A DNA stretch of 56,975 nucleotides. Origin: an uncultured Burkholderiales bacterium (lineage in GTDB: Bacteria > Pseudomonadota > Gammaproteobacteria > Burkholderiales > Thiobacillaceae). Shown piece after piece: positions 47,522 to 55,607 of the stretch. Location: assembly GCA_938038385.1 (NCBI GenBank), contig CALHRD010000016.1, positions 1-56,975 of the forward strand, read 5' to 3'. The notes beneath the pieces were generated by a model. The model worked only from the letters and a program-made list of their open reading frames with translations. It ran no database searches and had not been told where the DNA came from. A program made the position numbers and the translations under genes. Position 1 is the stretch's first letter, and every line of letters starts with the position of its first letter.

Positions 47522-49678
47522 TCAGCAGGCAGTGAGGTGGGCGTATTCCAGGATGAACCACTTGTCGCCGATGCGCGGGAAGCTCACGCGGATCTCCGCC
47601 TCCGCCCCCTGGCCCTGGTAACCCGCCACCACCCCCTCGCCATAGCGGGCGTGCACGACCCGGCTGCCGATGGCGAAGGGAAAGCGGACTGCGGCCGGTC
47701 CCGTCGCCCGCGCGCCAGAGCCGGAGCCGGTAGCGCGCATGGTGGCGGCCGAAGGTTTGTGCATGCGCAGGGACTGGATCAGTCCCGCCGGTATCTCCTC
47801 CAGAAAGCGCGAAGGCAGGCCATAGCGGGGCTGGCCGTGCAGCATGCGCACCTGGGCATGGGTGAGGTAGAGCCGCTTGCGCGCCCGCGTGATGGCCACG
47901 TACATCAGCCGCCGCTCCTCCTCCAGCCCGTCGGTCTCGGTCAGCGCGTTCTCGTGCGGGAACAGCCCCTCTTCCAGCCCGGTGATGAACACGGTGTGGA
48001 ACTCCAGGCCCTTGGCGGCATGCACGGTCATCAGTTGCACCGCGTCCTGGTGCGCCTCCGCCTCGTGCTCGCCGGCCTCGAGCGCGGCATGCGCCAGGAA
48101 AGCGGCCAGGTCCTGGGTGTCGCTCTCGGCGGCAAAGGCGATGGCGGCATTGGTCAATTCGCGCAGGTTCTCGATGCGGTCCTCGCCGTCGCGTTCGTGC
48201 GTGTAATGCCCGATCAGCCCGGAACGGTCCACCACGACCTCCACCGTCTCCGCCAGGGGTAGCCCCGCGACCTCGGCACGCAGCCCTTCGATCAACTGCA
48301 CGAAGCCGGCCAGGCCCTTGTTCTTCGTGCCGCCGGCGCAGGCCGCCTGCCACAGGCTCATGCCGCCCTGGCGCGCGGCCGCATCCAGGGCCTCGAGCGT
48401 GCGCGCCCCCACACCGCGGGCGGGAAAGTTGACCACGCGCAGAAAGGCGCCGTCGTCCTCCGGGTTGGCCAGCAGGCGCAGATAGGCCAGGGCGTGCTTG
48501 ATCTCGGCGCGCTCGAAGAAGCGCTGGCCGCCATGGACGCGATAGGGGATGCCGGCGGAGAACAGGGCGTGCTCGATGGCGCGCGACTGCGCATTGGCGC
48601 GGTAGAGCACGGCCAGGTCACCCCAGTCGCGGCCATCGCGCCGGAGCTGCTGTGCCTCCTCGACCACGAAGCGCGCCTCCTCGCCGTCATCCAACGCCTC
48701 GTAGTGGCGGATGGGCTCGCCCGCCCCCGCCTCGGTCCACAGGTCCTTGCCCAGGCGGTTGCGGTTGTGGGCGATGACCGCATTGGCCGCGTCCAGGATG
48801 GTGGACAGCGAGCGGTAGTTCCGGGTGAGCTTGATCGGCGCAGCGAGACCCAGGTCGCGCAGCAGCTCGCCCATGTTGCCGACGTTCGCGCCGCGGAAGG
48901 CGTAGATCGACTGGTCGTCGTCGCCGACGGCGAACAGCGCGCTCTCCGGCCCCTTGAGCAGCTTCAGCCAGCGGTACTGCAGGCGGCTGGTGTCCTGGAA
49001 CTCGTCCACCAGGATGTGGCGGAAGCGCGTCTGGTAATGCTCGCGCAGCAGGGCGTTGCGCGCGAGCAGCTCATGGGCACGCAGCAGCAGCTCGGCGAAG
49101 TCCGCCACCCCCTCGCGCTGACACTGGGCGTCATACTCGGCATAGAGCTCGACCAGACGGCGGGAGAACGGGTCGTGCGCCTCGACGTCGGCGGCCCGCA
49201 GCCCGGCCTCCTTGTTGGCGTTGATGAAGGCCTGCACGCGGCGCGGCTCATAGCGCTCGGTGTCGACGTTCAGCGCCTTGAGCAGCCGCTTGACGGCCGC
49301 GAGCTGGTCCTGGCCGTCCAGGATCTGGAACAACTGCGGCAGGCCGGCCTCGCGATGGTGGGTGCGCAACAACCGGTTGCACAGGCCGTGGAAGGTGCCC
49401 ACCCACATGCCGCGGGTGTTGATGGGCAGAAGCGCTGACAGGCGCGTGAGCATCTCGCGCGCTGCCTTGTTGGTGAAGGTCACCGCCAGCAGGCCCATGG
49501 GGGAGACCTGGCCGGTCGAAACCAGCCAGGCGATGCGCGTGGTGAGCACCCGCGTCTTGCCCGAACCCGCTCCCGCCAGCACCAGGGCTGAGCCTGGCGC
49601 CGTGACGGCGGCCTTCTGCTCGGGATTGAGCCCGGCCAGGAGATCTTGCACGTGGGAGGAAGCGGAATGGGCCTGCAT
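47522..49678 (-). CDS. uvrD: DNA helicase II, UvrD
   Basis: 718-residue superfamily 1 helicase for nucleotide-excision and mismatch repair. Walker A is GAGSGKT (36-42) in VLAGAGSGKTRVL. The DEFQDT Walker B and the GDDDQSIYAFRGA motif follow, then VTGLEEGLFPHENAL and EEERRLMYVAITRARKRL. The C-terminal ~70 residues form the Tudor-like tail of UvrD/PcrA. A perfect -10, TATAAT, is 9 bases before the ATG (49688-49693, minus strand), implying an almost leaderless mRNA or a later start; GTG codon 10 (HV-QDLLAGLNPEQ) would match the Escherichia coli N-terminus. Confidence 0.95.
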   Translation of the reverse strand: MQAHSASSHVQDLLAGLNPEQKAAVTAPGSALVLAGAGSGKTRVLTTRIAWLVSTGQVSPMGLLAVTFTNKAAREMLTRLSALLPINTRGMWVGTFHGLCNRLLRTHHREAGLPQLFQILDGQDQLAAVKRLLKALNVDTERYEPRRVQAFINANKEAGLRAADVEAHDPFSRRLVELYAEYDAQCQREGVADFAELLLRAHELLARNALLREHYQTRFRHILVDEFQDTSRLQYRWLKLLKGPESALFAVGDDDQSIYAFRGANVGNMGELLRDLGLAAPIKLTRNYRSLSTILDAANAVIAHNRNRLGKDLWTEAGAGEPIRHYEALDDGEEARFVVEEAQQLRRDGRDWGDLAVLYRANAQSRAIEHALFSAGIPYRVHGGQRFFERAEIKHALAYLRLLANPEDDGAFLRVVNFPARGVGARTLEALDAAARQGGMSLWQAACAGGTKNKGLAGFVQLIEGLRAEVAGLPLAETVEVVVDRSGLIGHYTHERDGEDRIENLRELTNAAIAFAAESDTQDLAAFLAHAALEAGEHEAEAHQDAVQLMTVHAAKGLEFHTVFITGLEEGLFPHENALTETDGLEEERRLMYVAITRARKRLYLTHAQVRMLHGQPRYGLPSRFLEEIPAGLIQSLRMHKPSAATMRATGSGSGARATGPAAVRFPFAIGSRVVHARYGEGVVAGYQGQGAEAEIRVSFPRIGDKWFILEYAHLTAC

Positions 49679-49687
49679 GGAGCGGGG

Positions 49688-49693
49688 ATTATA
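49688..49693 (-). promoter_or_regulatory. -10 element (TATAAT) of uvrD
   Basis: On the minus strand TATAAT lies 9 bases before the first possible uvrD start. A TAGAAT reading the other way (near 49710) could serve the MoaD-like gene, giving a compact divergent promoter. Confidence 0.45.
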
Positions 49694-49745
49694 GCCGGCG
49701 CGGCTGGGCTAGAATCGGGCCATCGCATCCGCATCGAGACCAGAT

Positions 49746-50009
49746 ATGAACCAGCAGATCACCATCCTCTATTTCGGCCATCTGGTGGACATGCTCGGCC
49801 GCGACAGCGAGTACATGTTCCTGCCGCTCACGGTGAAGTCCGTGGCCCAGCTCATGCAGCATCTCGCACGCCGCGGCGACGCCTGGACCCAGGTCTTCGC
49901 GAATCCGAAACCCACGCTGAAGATCACGGTGAACAAGCAGTTCGCCGAAGCAGACACCCCGGTCCAGGCCGGCGACGAAGTGGCCTTCGTCGCCTTCGCC
50001 ATGGTCTGA
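49746..50009 (+). CDS. MoaD/ThiS-family protein lacking the C-terminal Gly-Gly
   Basis: 87 residues with the ubiquitin-like beta-grasp pattern of MoaD: ITILYFGHLVDMLGRDSEY, SVAQLMQHLARRG and LKITVNKQFAEADTPVQAGDEVAF. Canonical MoaD ends ..PPVAGG, whose terminal glycine is adenylated and thiocarboxylated; here the protein ends VAFVAFAMV and stops. Neither shifted frame supplies a Gly-Gly, so this is not a simple frameshift. It either cannot act as a sulfur carrier or is used otherwise. No moaE, moaC or moeB is adjacent. It is flanked by uvrD (divergent) and the tRNA pair (converging). Confidence 0.82.
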   Translation: MNQQITILYFGHLVDMLGRDSEYMFLPLTVKSVAQLMQHLARRGDAWTQVFANPKPTLKITVNKQFAEADTPVQAGDEVAFVAFAMV

Positions 50010-50035
50010 TCGGCCGGCGCGTCATCCAAGAAGTG

Positions 50036-50061
50036 AAAAGGGCCTGCATCGCTGCAGGCCC
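50036..50061 (-). terminator. Intrinsic terminator of the tRNA pair
   Basis: On the minus strand GGGCCTGCA pairs with TGCAGGCCC (50053-50061 / 50040-50048) around a 4-base loop and is followed by TTTT (50036-50039), 12 bases after the tRNA-Glu end. Confidence 0.85.
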
Positions 50062-50072
50062 TTGGTCTTGCC

Positions 50073-50148
50073 TGGCGTCCCCTAGGGGATTCGAACCCCT
50101 GTTACCGCCGTGAAAGGGCGGTGTCCTAGGCCTCTAGACGAAGGGGAC
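50073..50148 (-). tRNA. tRNA-Glu (anticodon UUC)
   Basis: 76 bases including an encoded CCA. The 7-bp acceptor GTCCCCT / AGGGGAC is perfect, the anticodon arm CCGCC-CTTTCAC-GGCGG gives TTC, and the T-arm has GGTTCGAATCC. It is the second of two tRNA genes read leftward, 48 bases after tRNA-Ala. It supplies the substrate of HemA as well as translation. Confidence 0.96.
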
Positions 50149-50196
50149 CTAAGAAACAAAGAGAACAAAGCGCGTCATCAACGCGCTTCGGAACTA

Positions 50197-50272
<76 letters not shown>

Positions 50273-50287
50273 ACAAGAGAGACGGCG

Positions 50288-50316
50288 ATATTACTGAGCT
50301 GACGCAGCCTTGTAAA
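50288..50316 (-). promoter_or_regulatory. Sigma70 promoter of the tRNA pair
   Basis: On the minus strand TTTACA (50311-50316), exactly 17 bases, TAATAT (50288-50293), then a GC-containing discriminator (CGCCGTC), as in stringently controlled stable-RNA promoters. The tRNA-Ala 5' end is 15 bases after the -10. Confidence 0.85.
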
Positions 50317-50433
50317 GAGGGGGCCCCGAGGCGTTGCGCACCGCCCGGTTTCCGCCCGGCCACGGCTCAAGTAAACTCGCCCAGCAACCGATAGAGCTTA
50401 GGACTATCCAAGGCATACAGTGAGGTTTTTCAA

Positions 50434-51129
50434 GTGCGCCCATATCGATTCCTCCTGCTGCTGAGCGCGATCGCCGCCCAGGGAACCGCATTGGCCCAGG
50501 AAGACCCCAGGGATCCGCTGGAACCGGTGAACCGCGCCATCCACGGCTTCAACGAGGCGGTGGATCGGGTGGCCATGAAACCCATCGCACAGGGCTATCG
50601 GGCCATTACGCCCGGCTTCGTGCAGACGGGGGTGCGCAATTTCTTCTCCAATCTGGAAGACATCACCGTCATGGCCAACAACCTGCTGCAGTTCAAGATC
50701 GAACAGGGAGCGGGTGATTTCATGCGTCTGGCCGTCAACAGCACCTTCGGGCTCTTGGGCGTGCTGGACGTGGCCTCGGAGATGGGGCTGCGCAAGCACA
50801 ACGAAGACTTCGGTCAGACCCTTGGCCGCTGGGGCGTCAATACGGGTCCGTATCTGGTCCTGCCCTTCTTCGGGCCGAGCAATTTCCGCGACACCGCCGG
50901 CATGTTCGTGGACAGGAACTACACCGACCCGGTGCGCCACATCGACGACATCGGCGTGCGCAACCGCACCGCCGTCCTGCGCGTGGTCAGTCGCCGCACC
51001 GATCTGCTGGACGCCAAGGCGGCGGTGGACATGGCCGCCCTGGACGGTTACGAGTTCACCCGTGATTTTTACCTCGAACGGCGGCAGGCCCTGGTCTACG
51101 ACGGCCGCCCGCCGCGTGCAGAGGAATGA
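50434..51129 (+). CDS. mlaA: MlaA family lipoprotein-like outer-membrane lipid-asymmetry protein
   Basis: 231 residues. MlaA (VacJ) removes misplaced phospholipids from the outer leaflet and hands them to the MlaC/MlaFEDB system. After a signal peptide (~1-21, ending ALA) come DPLEPVNRAIHGFNEAVDR, PIAQGYRAITPGFVQTGVRNFFSNL, NSTFGLLGVLDVASEMGL and LPFFGPSNFRDTAG, all standard. No lipobox cysteine is seen near the cleavage site (..TALAQEDP), unlike Escherichia coli MlaA. GTG start, with GAGG 8 bases upstream. It overlaps greB by ATGA. Other mla genes are not in the window. Confidence 0.92.
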   Translation: MRPYRFLLLLSAIAAQGTALAQEDPRDPLEPVNRAIHGFNEAVDRVAMKPIAQGYRAITPGFVQTGVRNFFSNLEDITVMANNLLQFKIEQGAGDFMRLAVNSTFGLLGVLDVASEMGLRKHNEDFGQTLGRWGVNTGPYLVLPFFGPSNFRDTAGMFVDRNYTDPVRHIDDIGVRNRTAVLRVVSRRTDLLDAKAAVDMAALDGYEFTRDFYLERRQALVYDGRPPRAEE

Positions 51130-51686
51130 GCAAGGCCTTCGTACGCGACGACCTGCCCACGACCGAGGCGGAAGAGGAAGAGGACAGCGCGCCCCTGCCG
51201 GCGGGCACGCACAACTATATGACGCCGGCCGGATATGCCCGTATGCAGGCGGAACTGGCGCACCTGGTGCGGGTGGAGCGGCCCGAGGTGGTGAACGTGG
51301 TGGCCTGGGCCGCTGGCAACGGCGACCGCTCCGAAAACGGCGATTACATCTACGGCAAGAAGCGCCTGCGCGAGATCGACCGGCGTATCCGCTTCCTGAC
51401 CAAGCGCATCGAATCGGCCGTGGTGGTGGACCCCGCCACGCGCGAGCCGACCGACCAGGTCTTCTTCGGCGCCACCGTCACGGTGCTGGACGAGGACGGC
51501 GAAGAGGCCACCTACAGCATCGTCGGCATGGACGAGGCCGATCCGGCGCGCGGGCGCATCTCCTGGATCTCGCCCCTGGCGCGCGCCCTGCTCAAGGCCA
51601 GGGAAGGTGACTGTGTACGCTGCCAGGTGCCCGGCGGCAGCCGCGAGCTGGAGCTCGTGCGCGTCGTCTACCAGGCCCTGGACTGA
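51126..51686 (+). CDS. greB: Transcription elongation factor GreB
   Basis: 186 residues. It rescues backtracked RNA polymerase by stimulating cleavage of the RNA 3' end. The N-terminal coiled-coil region contains the tip acidic residues within NGDRSENGDYIYGKKRLREIDRRIRFL; the C-terminal FKBP-like domain has VFFGATVTVLDEDGEEATYSIVG and ISWISPLARALLKAREGD. The ENGDY..GKK.LREIDRRI wording and the size mark GreB rather than GreA (about 158). It has a ~30-residue acidic N-terminal addition (EAEEEEDSAP). The start overlaps the mlaA stop. Confidence 0.93.
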   Translation: MSKAFVRDDLPTTEAEEEEDSAPLPAGTHNYMTPAGYARMQAELAHLVRVERPEVVNVVAWAAGNGDRSENGDYIYGKKRLREIDRRIRFLTKRIESAVVVDPATREPTDQVFFGATVTVLDEDGEEATYSIVGMDEADPARGRISWISPLARALLKAREGDCVRCQVPGGSRELELVRVVYQALD

Positions 51687-51790
51687 GCACTTCCCCGTCC
51701 GCCAGCACCGGACATCGGATTTCTGGCGGCAAGCGCCGCTTGCCGCTATGATTGGTACGAATCCACCAGCCACGGAGACAACAACAATCC

Positions 51791-52426
51791 ATGAACCCGA
51801 TACGCGTGCTCATACTGGATGATCATCCCCTGCTCAGGCTGGGTCTCAAGCGTGCCCTGGAACACGAGGAGGGCATCGCGGTGGCGGCCGACTGCGCCGA
51901 CATCGCCAGTCTGCGCGGCTGGCTGGAGGGCGGCGGCCAGGCCGAGGTGGCCATCGTCGATCGCTCGCTGCCCGACGGCGACGGTCTCGACCTGGTGCCC
52001 GAGCTCAAGGCGCGGGGCATGAAGGTGATCATCCTCACGGTGGAGGATGCCGACGAGGAGATCCGCGCCGCCATCGACACCGGGGTGGACGGCTACCTGC
52101 TCAAGTCCTCGGACACCGACCAGATCCTGCACGCCATCGGCATCGTCATGCAGGACGCCGGCGCCTTTCCGCCGCACGTGCTGCAGAAGATCGCCCGCGG
52201 CGATACGGGTACCGACCCGCTCGCCAAGCTCTCCCAGCGCGAGATGGAGATCGCCGAGCTGGTGGCACAGGGTTACAGCAACAAGGTCATCGGCGGCAAG
52301 CTCAACCTGTCGGACAACACCGTGCGCAACCACCTGGCCAACATCATGCAGAAGCTCGGCTTCCACAACCGGGTGCAGGTGGCCACCCTGGTGCTGCAAC
52401 ACCTGAAGCGGAGCCGCCGCGTCTGA
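51791..52426 (+). CDS. NarL/LuxR-family response regulator (orphan)
   Basis: 211 residues. Receiver domain with LDDHP acidic pocket at the N-terminus, phospho-acceptor Asp in VAIVDRSLPDGDG, and the conserved Lys in YLLKSSDTD. A LuxR-type helix-turn-helix occupies the last 65 residues (LSQREMEIAELVAQGYSNKVIG, DNTVRNHLANIMQKLGF). No sensor kinase is adjacent, so its partner lies elsewhere. It is similar in layout to the regulator at 1348 but clearly a different protein. The frame opens at 51752; ATG 51791 begins exactly at the receiver. Confidence 0.9.
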   Translation: MNPIRVLILDDHPLLRLGLKRALEHEEGIAVAADCADIASLRGWLEGGGQAEVAIVDRSLPDGDGLDLVPELKARGMKVIILTVEDADEEIRAAIDTGVDGYLLKSSDTDQILHAIGIVMQDAGAFPPHVLQKIARGDTGTDPLAKLSQREMEIAELVAQGYSNKVIGGKLNLSDNTVRNHLANIMQKLGFHNRVQVATLVLQHLKRSRRV

Positions 52427-52533
52427 CCCCCCGCCCGCCACCGGCGCGCCGCTGCTGACTGGACGCCAAGCGGCCGGGTGGCCTTGCGGGGTAGAATAGC
52501 GACGCTCGCACACCCCCCGTCGCCCACCCATTC

Positions 52534-53067
52534 ATGCTCAAGACCTTTTCCGTGCTGTTGCTCCTTGCCGGCCTGGCCATCGGCCCGGCGTATTGGATCT
52601 ACGTCGTGCATTTCACCGGCCAGGTGGCGCAGACCGTGGAGCTGCGCGCCGGCGATGATGGCATCTGGACTTCGCCGGGCTTCCGTCTGGACCCGGCCAT
52701 GGCGCCGGTGGGGCTGATCCTGCGCGCGGCGGGGAGCTTCGCCCCCAACATGCCCGACGACCAGCCACCGCGCGACCGCTACCGTGTCCTGCTGTATCAG
52801 GGTGAGGTGGCGGGCACGCCCATCCGCCTGGAACTCGGCGCCGCTTCGATCGCCGACGGCAACCCCCGCTTTCAGGAGCGCTTGTTGCTGCTGCAGCGGC
52901 CGCAGGCGGGGGAGTACCGGCTGGAACTGATCCCGGAGTCGGCACCGGTGATCCGCCTGAGCAACGTCGGGCTCGACGTGCGCGCGCAGGTGCAACAGAC
53001 CGACAACCGGGTCGTGGCGGCGGGTATCGCCGCCATCGCCCTGGGCGCGCTGCTCCTGCTCATGTGA
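52534..53067 (+). CDS. Uncharacterised membrane-anchored protein
   Basis: 177 residues with an N-terminal membrane helix or uncleaved signal (about 5-25, VLLLLAGLAIGPAYWIYVV) and a C-terminal one (~160-176, AGIAAIALGALLLLM). The 130 residues between are beta-rich and likely periplasmic (DRYRVLLYQGEVAGTPIRLEL, GEYRLELIPESAPVIRLSNVGL). I do not recognise the family. TAGAAT at about 52494 may be its -10. Its stop overlaps a possible GTG start of the next gene, so the two appear to be an operon. Confidence 0.75.
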   Translation: MLKTFSVLLLLAGLAIGPAYWIYVVHFTGQVAQTVELRAGDDGIWTSPGFRLDPAMAPVGLILRAAGSFAPNMPDDQPPRDRYRVLLYQGEVAGTPIRLELGAASIADGNPRFQERLLLLQRPQAGEYRLELIPESAPVIRLSNVGLDVRAQVQQTDNRVVAAGIAAIALGALLLLM

Positions 53068-53078
53068 CCGACACGACC

Positions 53079-53456
53079 ATGAGCCACGGCAAGACCCTGC
53101 TGGCGGTGATCGAATTTCTGGCGCACACGAATCTCAAGCCGCATTACGAGCGGCTGGGCTACACCGTCACCCGGGAATTCACCGTGCGCAAGGCCATCGC
53201 CCATCTGCGCAAGGCTCGGCCGGACGTGATCGCCGCCGACTTTTTCTTCCAGCCCGATTTCCGCGACCGGGTGAGCAATCTGGAGTCCCTGTTGGCCACC
53301 GCCCAGCCGCTCAAGGACACCCGCATCCTGGTCTATTACGATCCCGCCCACCAGAGCGCACTGGACAAGGTGCGCAGCCGCTTCCGCATCGACGCGGCGC
53401 TGACCACGCCGGTGCAGGTGACGGAACTGGAAGAGGTCCTGCAGGACTGGTGCTGA
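53079..53456 (+). CDS. Receiver-like protein without a canonical phosphorylation site
   Basis: 125 residues from ATG 53079; a GTG at 53064 overlapping the previous stop would add five residues. The alternation of strands and helices (LLAVIEFL, ARPDVIAADFFF, KDTRILVYYDP, FRIDAALTTPVQVTELEEVL) follows the response-regulator receiver fold, and the D in AADFF sits where the phospho-acceptor would be. The N-terminal acidic pair and the signature Thr/Ser-Lys are missing. It is thus a degenerate receiver or an unrelated Rossmann-like fold. Coupling with a membrane protein suggests the two act together. Role unknown. Confidence 0.7.
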   Translation: MSHGKTLLAVIEFLAHTNLKPHYERLGYTVTREFTVRKAIAHLRKARPDVIAADFFFQPDFRDRVSNLESLLATAQPLKDTRILVYYDPAHQSALDKVRSRFRIDAALTTPVQVTELEEVLQDWC

Positions 53457-53518
53457 TCAGCCGACCGCGCGTCGCCAGGATGTTGGAGGGCGACGCGCGG
53501 CGAATCGGCCATACACAC

Positions 53519-54118
53519 TCAGCGCGGCTTCGCCGCCGCGGCGCCGATGACCTGCATCTTCTGGATCAGCACATCCGTGCGCGGCACGTCCTGATGCGGA
53601 CCGGCCGTGGTGGTGGGTACCTGCGCGATGCGCTCGACCACGTCCATGCCCTTGACCACCTGGCCGAACACCGCGTAGCCCCAGCCGCGCAGGCTCTTGT
53701 CGCGGTGGTCGAGGAAGTCGTTGTCGGCGACGTTGATGAAGAACTGGGCGGTGGCGGAGTGGGGCTCCATGGTGCGCGCCATGGCCACGCTGCCGCGTGT
53801 GTTCCTGAGCCCGTTGTCGGCCTCGTTGCGCACCGGCGCGCGCGTGTCCTTCTGCCGCATGCCCGGCTCGAAACCACCACCCTGGATCATGAAGCCGGGG
53901 ATGACGCGGTGGAACACGGTGCCGTCGTAATGGCCGGCGGCGACGTAATCCATGAAGTTCTTCACCGTTGCAGGTGCCTTGTCCGGCAGCAGCTCCACCT
54001 CCACCACGCCCAGGCTGGTGGTCATGCGCACGACGGGATTGCCGCCGGCGAGGACGGCAACGGGGAACATCAGCAGGATCAGCAGATAGGGAAGACCGCG
54101 GGCGAAGTACGGTTCCAT
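53519..54118 (-). CDS. ppiA: Periplasmic peptidyl-prolyl cis-trans isomerase (cyclophilin)
   Basis: 199 residues. A signal peptide (~8-25, [15 protein letters not shown]) precedes a single cyclophilin domain: [41 protein letters not shown] (catalytic Arg in FHRV), [10 protein letters not shown] and [10 protein letters not shown]. The C-terminus is ...[17 protein letters not shown] 54118 is preceded by GGAG. With DsbA it belongs to the envelope folding machinery. Transcribed in the same direction as the WYL regulator upstream, 55 bases apart. Confidence 0.93.
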   Translation of the reverse strand: MEPYFARGLPYLLILLMFPVAVLAGGNPVVRMTTSLGVVEVELLPDKAPATVKNFMDYVAAGHYDGTVFHRVIPGFMIQGGGFEPGMRQKDTRAPVRNEADNGLRNTRGSVAMARTMEPHSATAQFFINVADNDFLDHRDKSLRGWGYAVFGQVVKGMDVVERIAQVPTTTAGPHQDVPRTDVLIQKMQVIGAAAAKPR

Positions 54119-54173
54119 GGATAGCTCCGGTTTGGATGATCGGGCAGTGGGTGCATCGACAAGCTTCATGCCG

Positions 54174-55160
54174 TCATGATGGTGCAAGCTCCAGCCGGGC
54201 AAGACCGGCACGCAGCTTGGCGGCGATATTCTGCCTCAGCGCGGCCGGCGCCAGCACCTCCACCTCGGGCACGTGGCGCAGGATGTCCATGCTGAGCTCG
54301 CGGTCGTCGCTGTAGGGCAATTCCAGGACATAGCGTCCGTCCTTGAGCAGCCTTCCGCGCTGTTTCGGGTGCCACTGCTCCAGGGCCACCCAGCGCGCGC
54401 GCTCGGGGCTGAAGCGCAGCCGTGCCCAGCTCAGCCTGCGGCCGGAAAAGATGCCATAGCCCGAGCCCAACACGGCGTCCAGGTGCTTGTCGGCGACTTC
54501 GCGCGCCGGCTGCTCCAGGATCTCGGCGCGCCGCACGCCGTCGACGGCGAAACTGCGCAGACCGCGGCGCAGGTGGCACCAGCCGTCCAGGTACCAGTTC
54601 TCGCGATAGTGCACCAGGCGCTGCGGCGAGACCTCCCGCTCGGTGGTTTCGTCGCGGCCCTTGGCATAGTAGGTGATGACCAGCCGCTTGCGGCGCAGCA
54701 GGGCCGAGCCCAGGGCGGCGAAGTGGTCGAGGGACAGCCGCCGGGCGGCGATGGGGATCAGCCTGATGCGCCGCCGCACCTCTTCGGCCGGATGTCGGCC
54801 GCTGCCGAGCAGCCCGGTCAGGCGCGCCATCAGCGGCTGGATGTGCGGGCCGAGCAGGCCACCGGCATCCAGGTTGGCAAGCAGGTGCTGCATGGTGAGC
54901 AGGGCGTGGATCTCCTCGGCGGAGAACCACAGGCCGGGCAGCTCGTACTGACCGCCGACCTGGCCGCCGCGCTCGAAGCGGTAACCACCGGCCTCGCGAT
55001 CCCAGACGATGGGAGCGTTGAGCCGGTTGCGCAGGTATTCCAGGTCGCGCTTGAGCGTGGCGCGCGACACCTCCAGCCGCGCCTGCAGGGTCTGGAAACT
55101 CACCACGCCGTGGTTGGAGAGCAACATATCGATGAGGTGGAAGCGCTCGGTACGGTCCAT
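54174..55160 (-). CDS. WYL-domain transcriptional regulator (YafY type)
   Basis: 328 residues. N-terminal winged helix ([21 protein letters not shown]...[19 protein letters not shown]) followed by the WYL domain with the hallmark [38 protein letters not shown] and a C-terminal WCX segment ([17 protein letters not shown]). WYL regulators sense nucleic-acid fragments or other ligands and control DNA-damage, defence or metabolic genes; there is no defence gene here. The ATG at 55160 has GGAG 6 bases before it and is preferred to 55166 and 55211. It may control the adjoining cyclophilin or itself. Confidence 0.88.
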   Translation of the reverse strand: MDRTERFHLIDMLLSNHGVVSFQTLQARLEVSRATLKRDLEYLRNRLNAPIVWDREAGGYRFERGGQVGGQYELPGLWFSAEEIHALLTMQHLLANLDAGGLLGPHIQPLMARLTGLLGSGRHPAEEVRRRIRLIPIAARRLSLDHFAALGSALLRRKRLVITYYAKGRDETTEREVSPQRLVHYRENWYLDGWCHLRRGLRSFAVDGVRRAEILEQPAREVADKHLDAVLGSGYGIFSGRRLSWARLRFSPERARWVALEQWHPKQRGRLLKDGRYVLELPYSDDRELSMDILRHVPEVEVLAPAALRQNIAAKLRAGLARLELAPS

Positions 55161-55267
55161 GGGCATCTCCGCATGCGCAAATTCTAGACCAGGCCGCGGA
55201 CGCTGGCTCATGTGGTGAGCCTCGGCTGGTCCAAACTGCCCGCATCTTCATTCCAAGGAACCCCGCC

Positions 55268-55480
55268 ATGACTCCGATAAGCCTGATCATCCTCTATGCC
55301 GGCCTGGGGCTGGCCATGACGCTGCTGCGCCGCCGGCAGGGCGTGAAGCCTGCTGCCGCGCTGCTCGCCGGCCTGGCCTGGCCGCTGGAGATCGCCGCCG
55401 GTTGCCTCGACCTGCTGGGCAGCAGTCTGGCCACACTGCCGGCAAGCGGCGGCGAAACGAACGAACGGTGCGTCAGGTGA
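55268..55480 (+). CDS. Small membrane protein of unknown function
   Basis: 70 residues: one or two hydrophobic segments (about 4-20 and 28-55) separated by a basic LLRRRQG turn, then a polar tail. AAGGAA lies 7-9 bases before the ATG. It is divergent from the WYL regulator and not similar to anything I know, but composition and ribosome site argue for a real gene. Confidence 0.55.
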   Translation: MTPISLIILYAGLGLAMTLLRRRQGVKPAAALLAGLAWPLEIAAGCLDLLGSSLATLPASGGETNERCVR

Positions 55481-55517
55481 GTGGAGATACGTAGCGACCC
55501 TCCACAGCAATGGTATT

Positions 55518-55536
55518 TACGTACCGATAGGCCTAT
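55518..55536. promoter_or_regulatory. Paired palindromes upstream of the beta-propeller gene
   Basis: TACGTA (55518-55523) and ATAGGCCTAT (55527-55536) are perfect palindromes 3 bases apart, about 70 bases before the ATG. The CCTAT/ATAGG half-sites also make up the dyad at 1257-1278. Confidence 0.4.
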
Positions 55537-55607
55537 GATTGGGGTTAGCCACGCCAAGTGCGTCGGCGGACACATAGTCGATTGAACCAACCATAGGAGA
55601 CAACACC

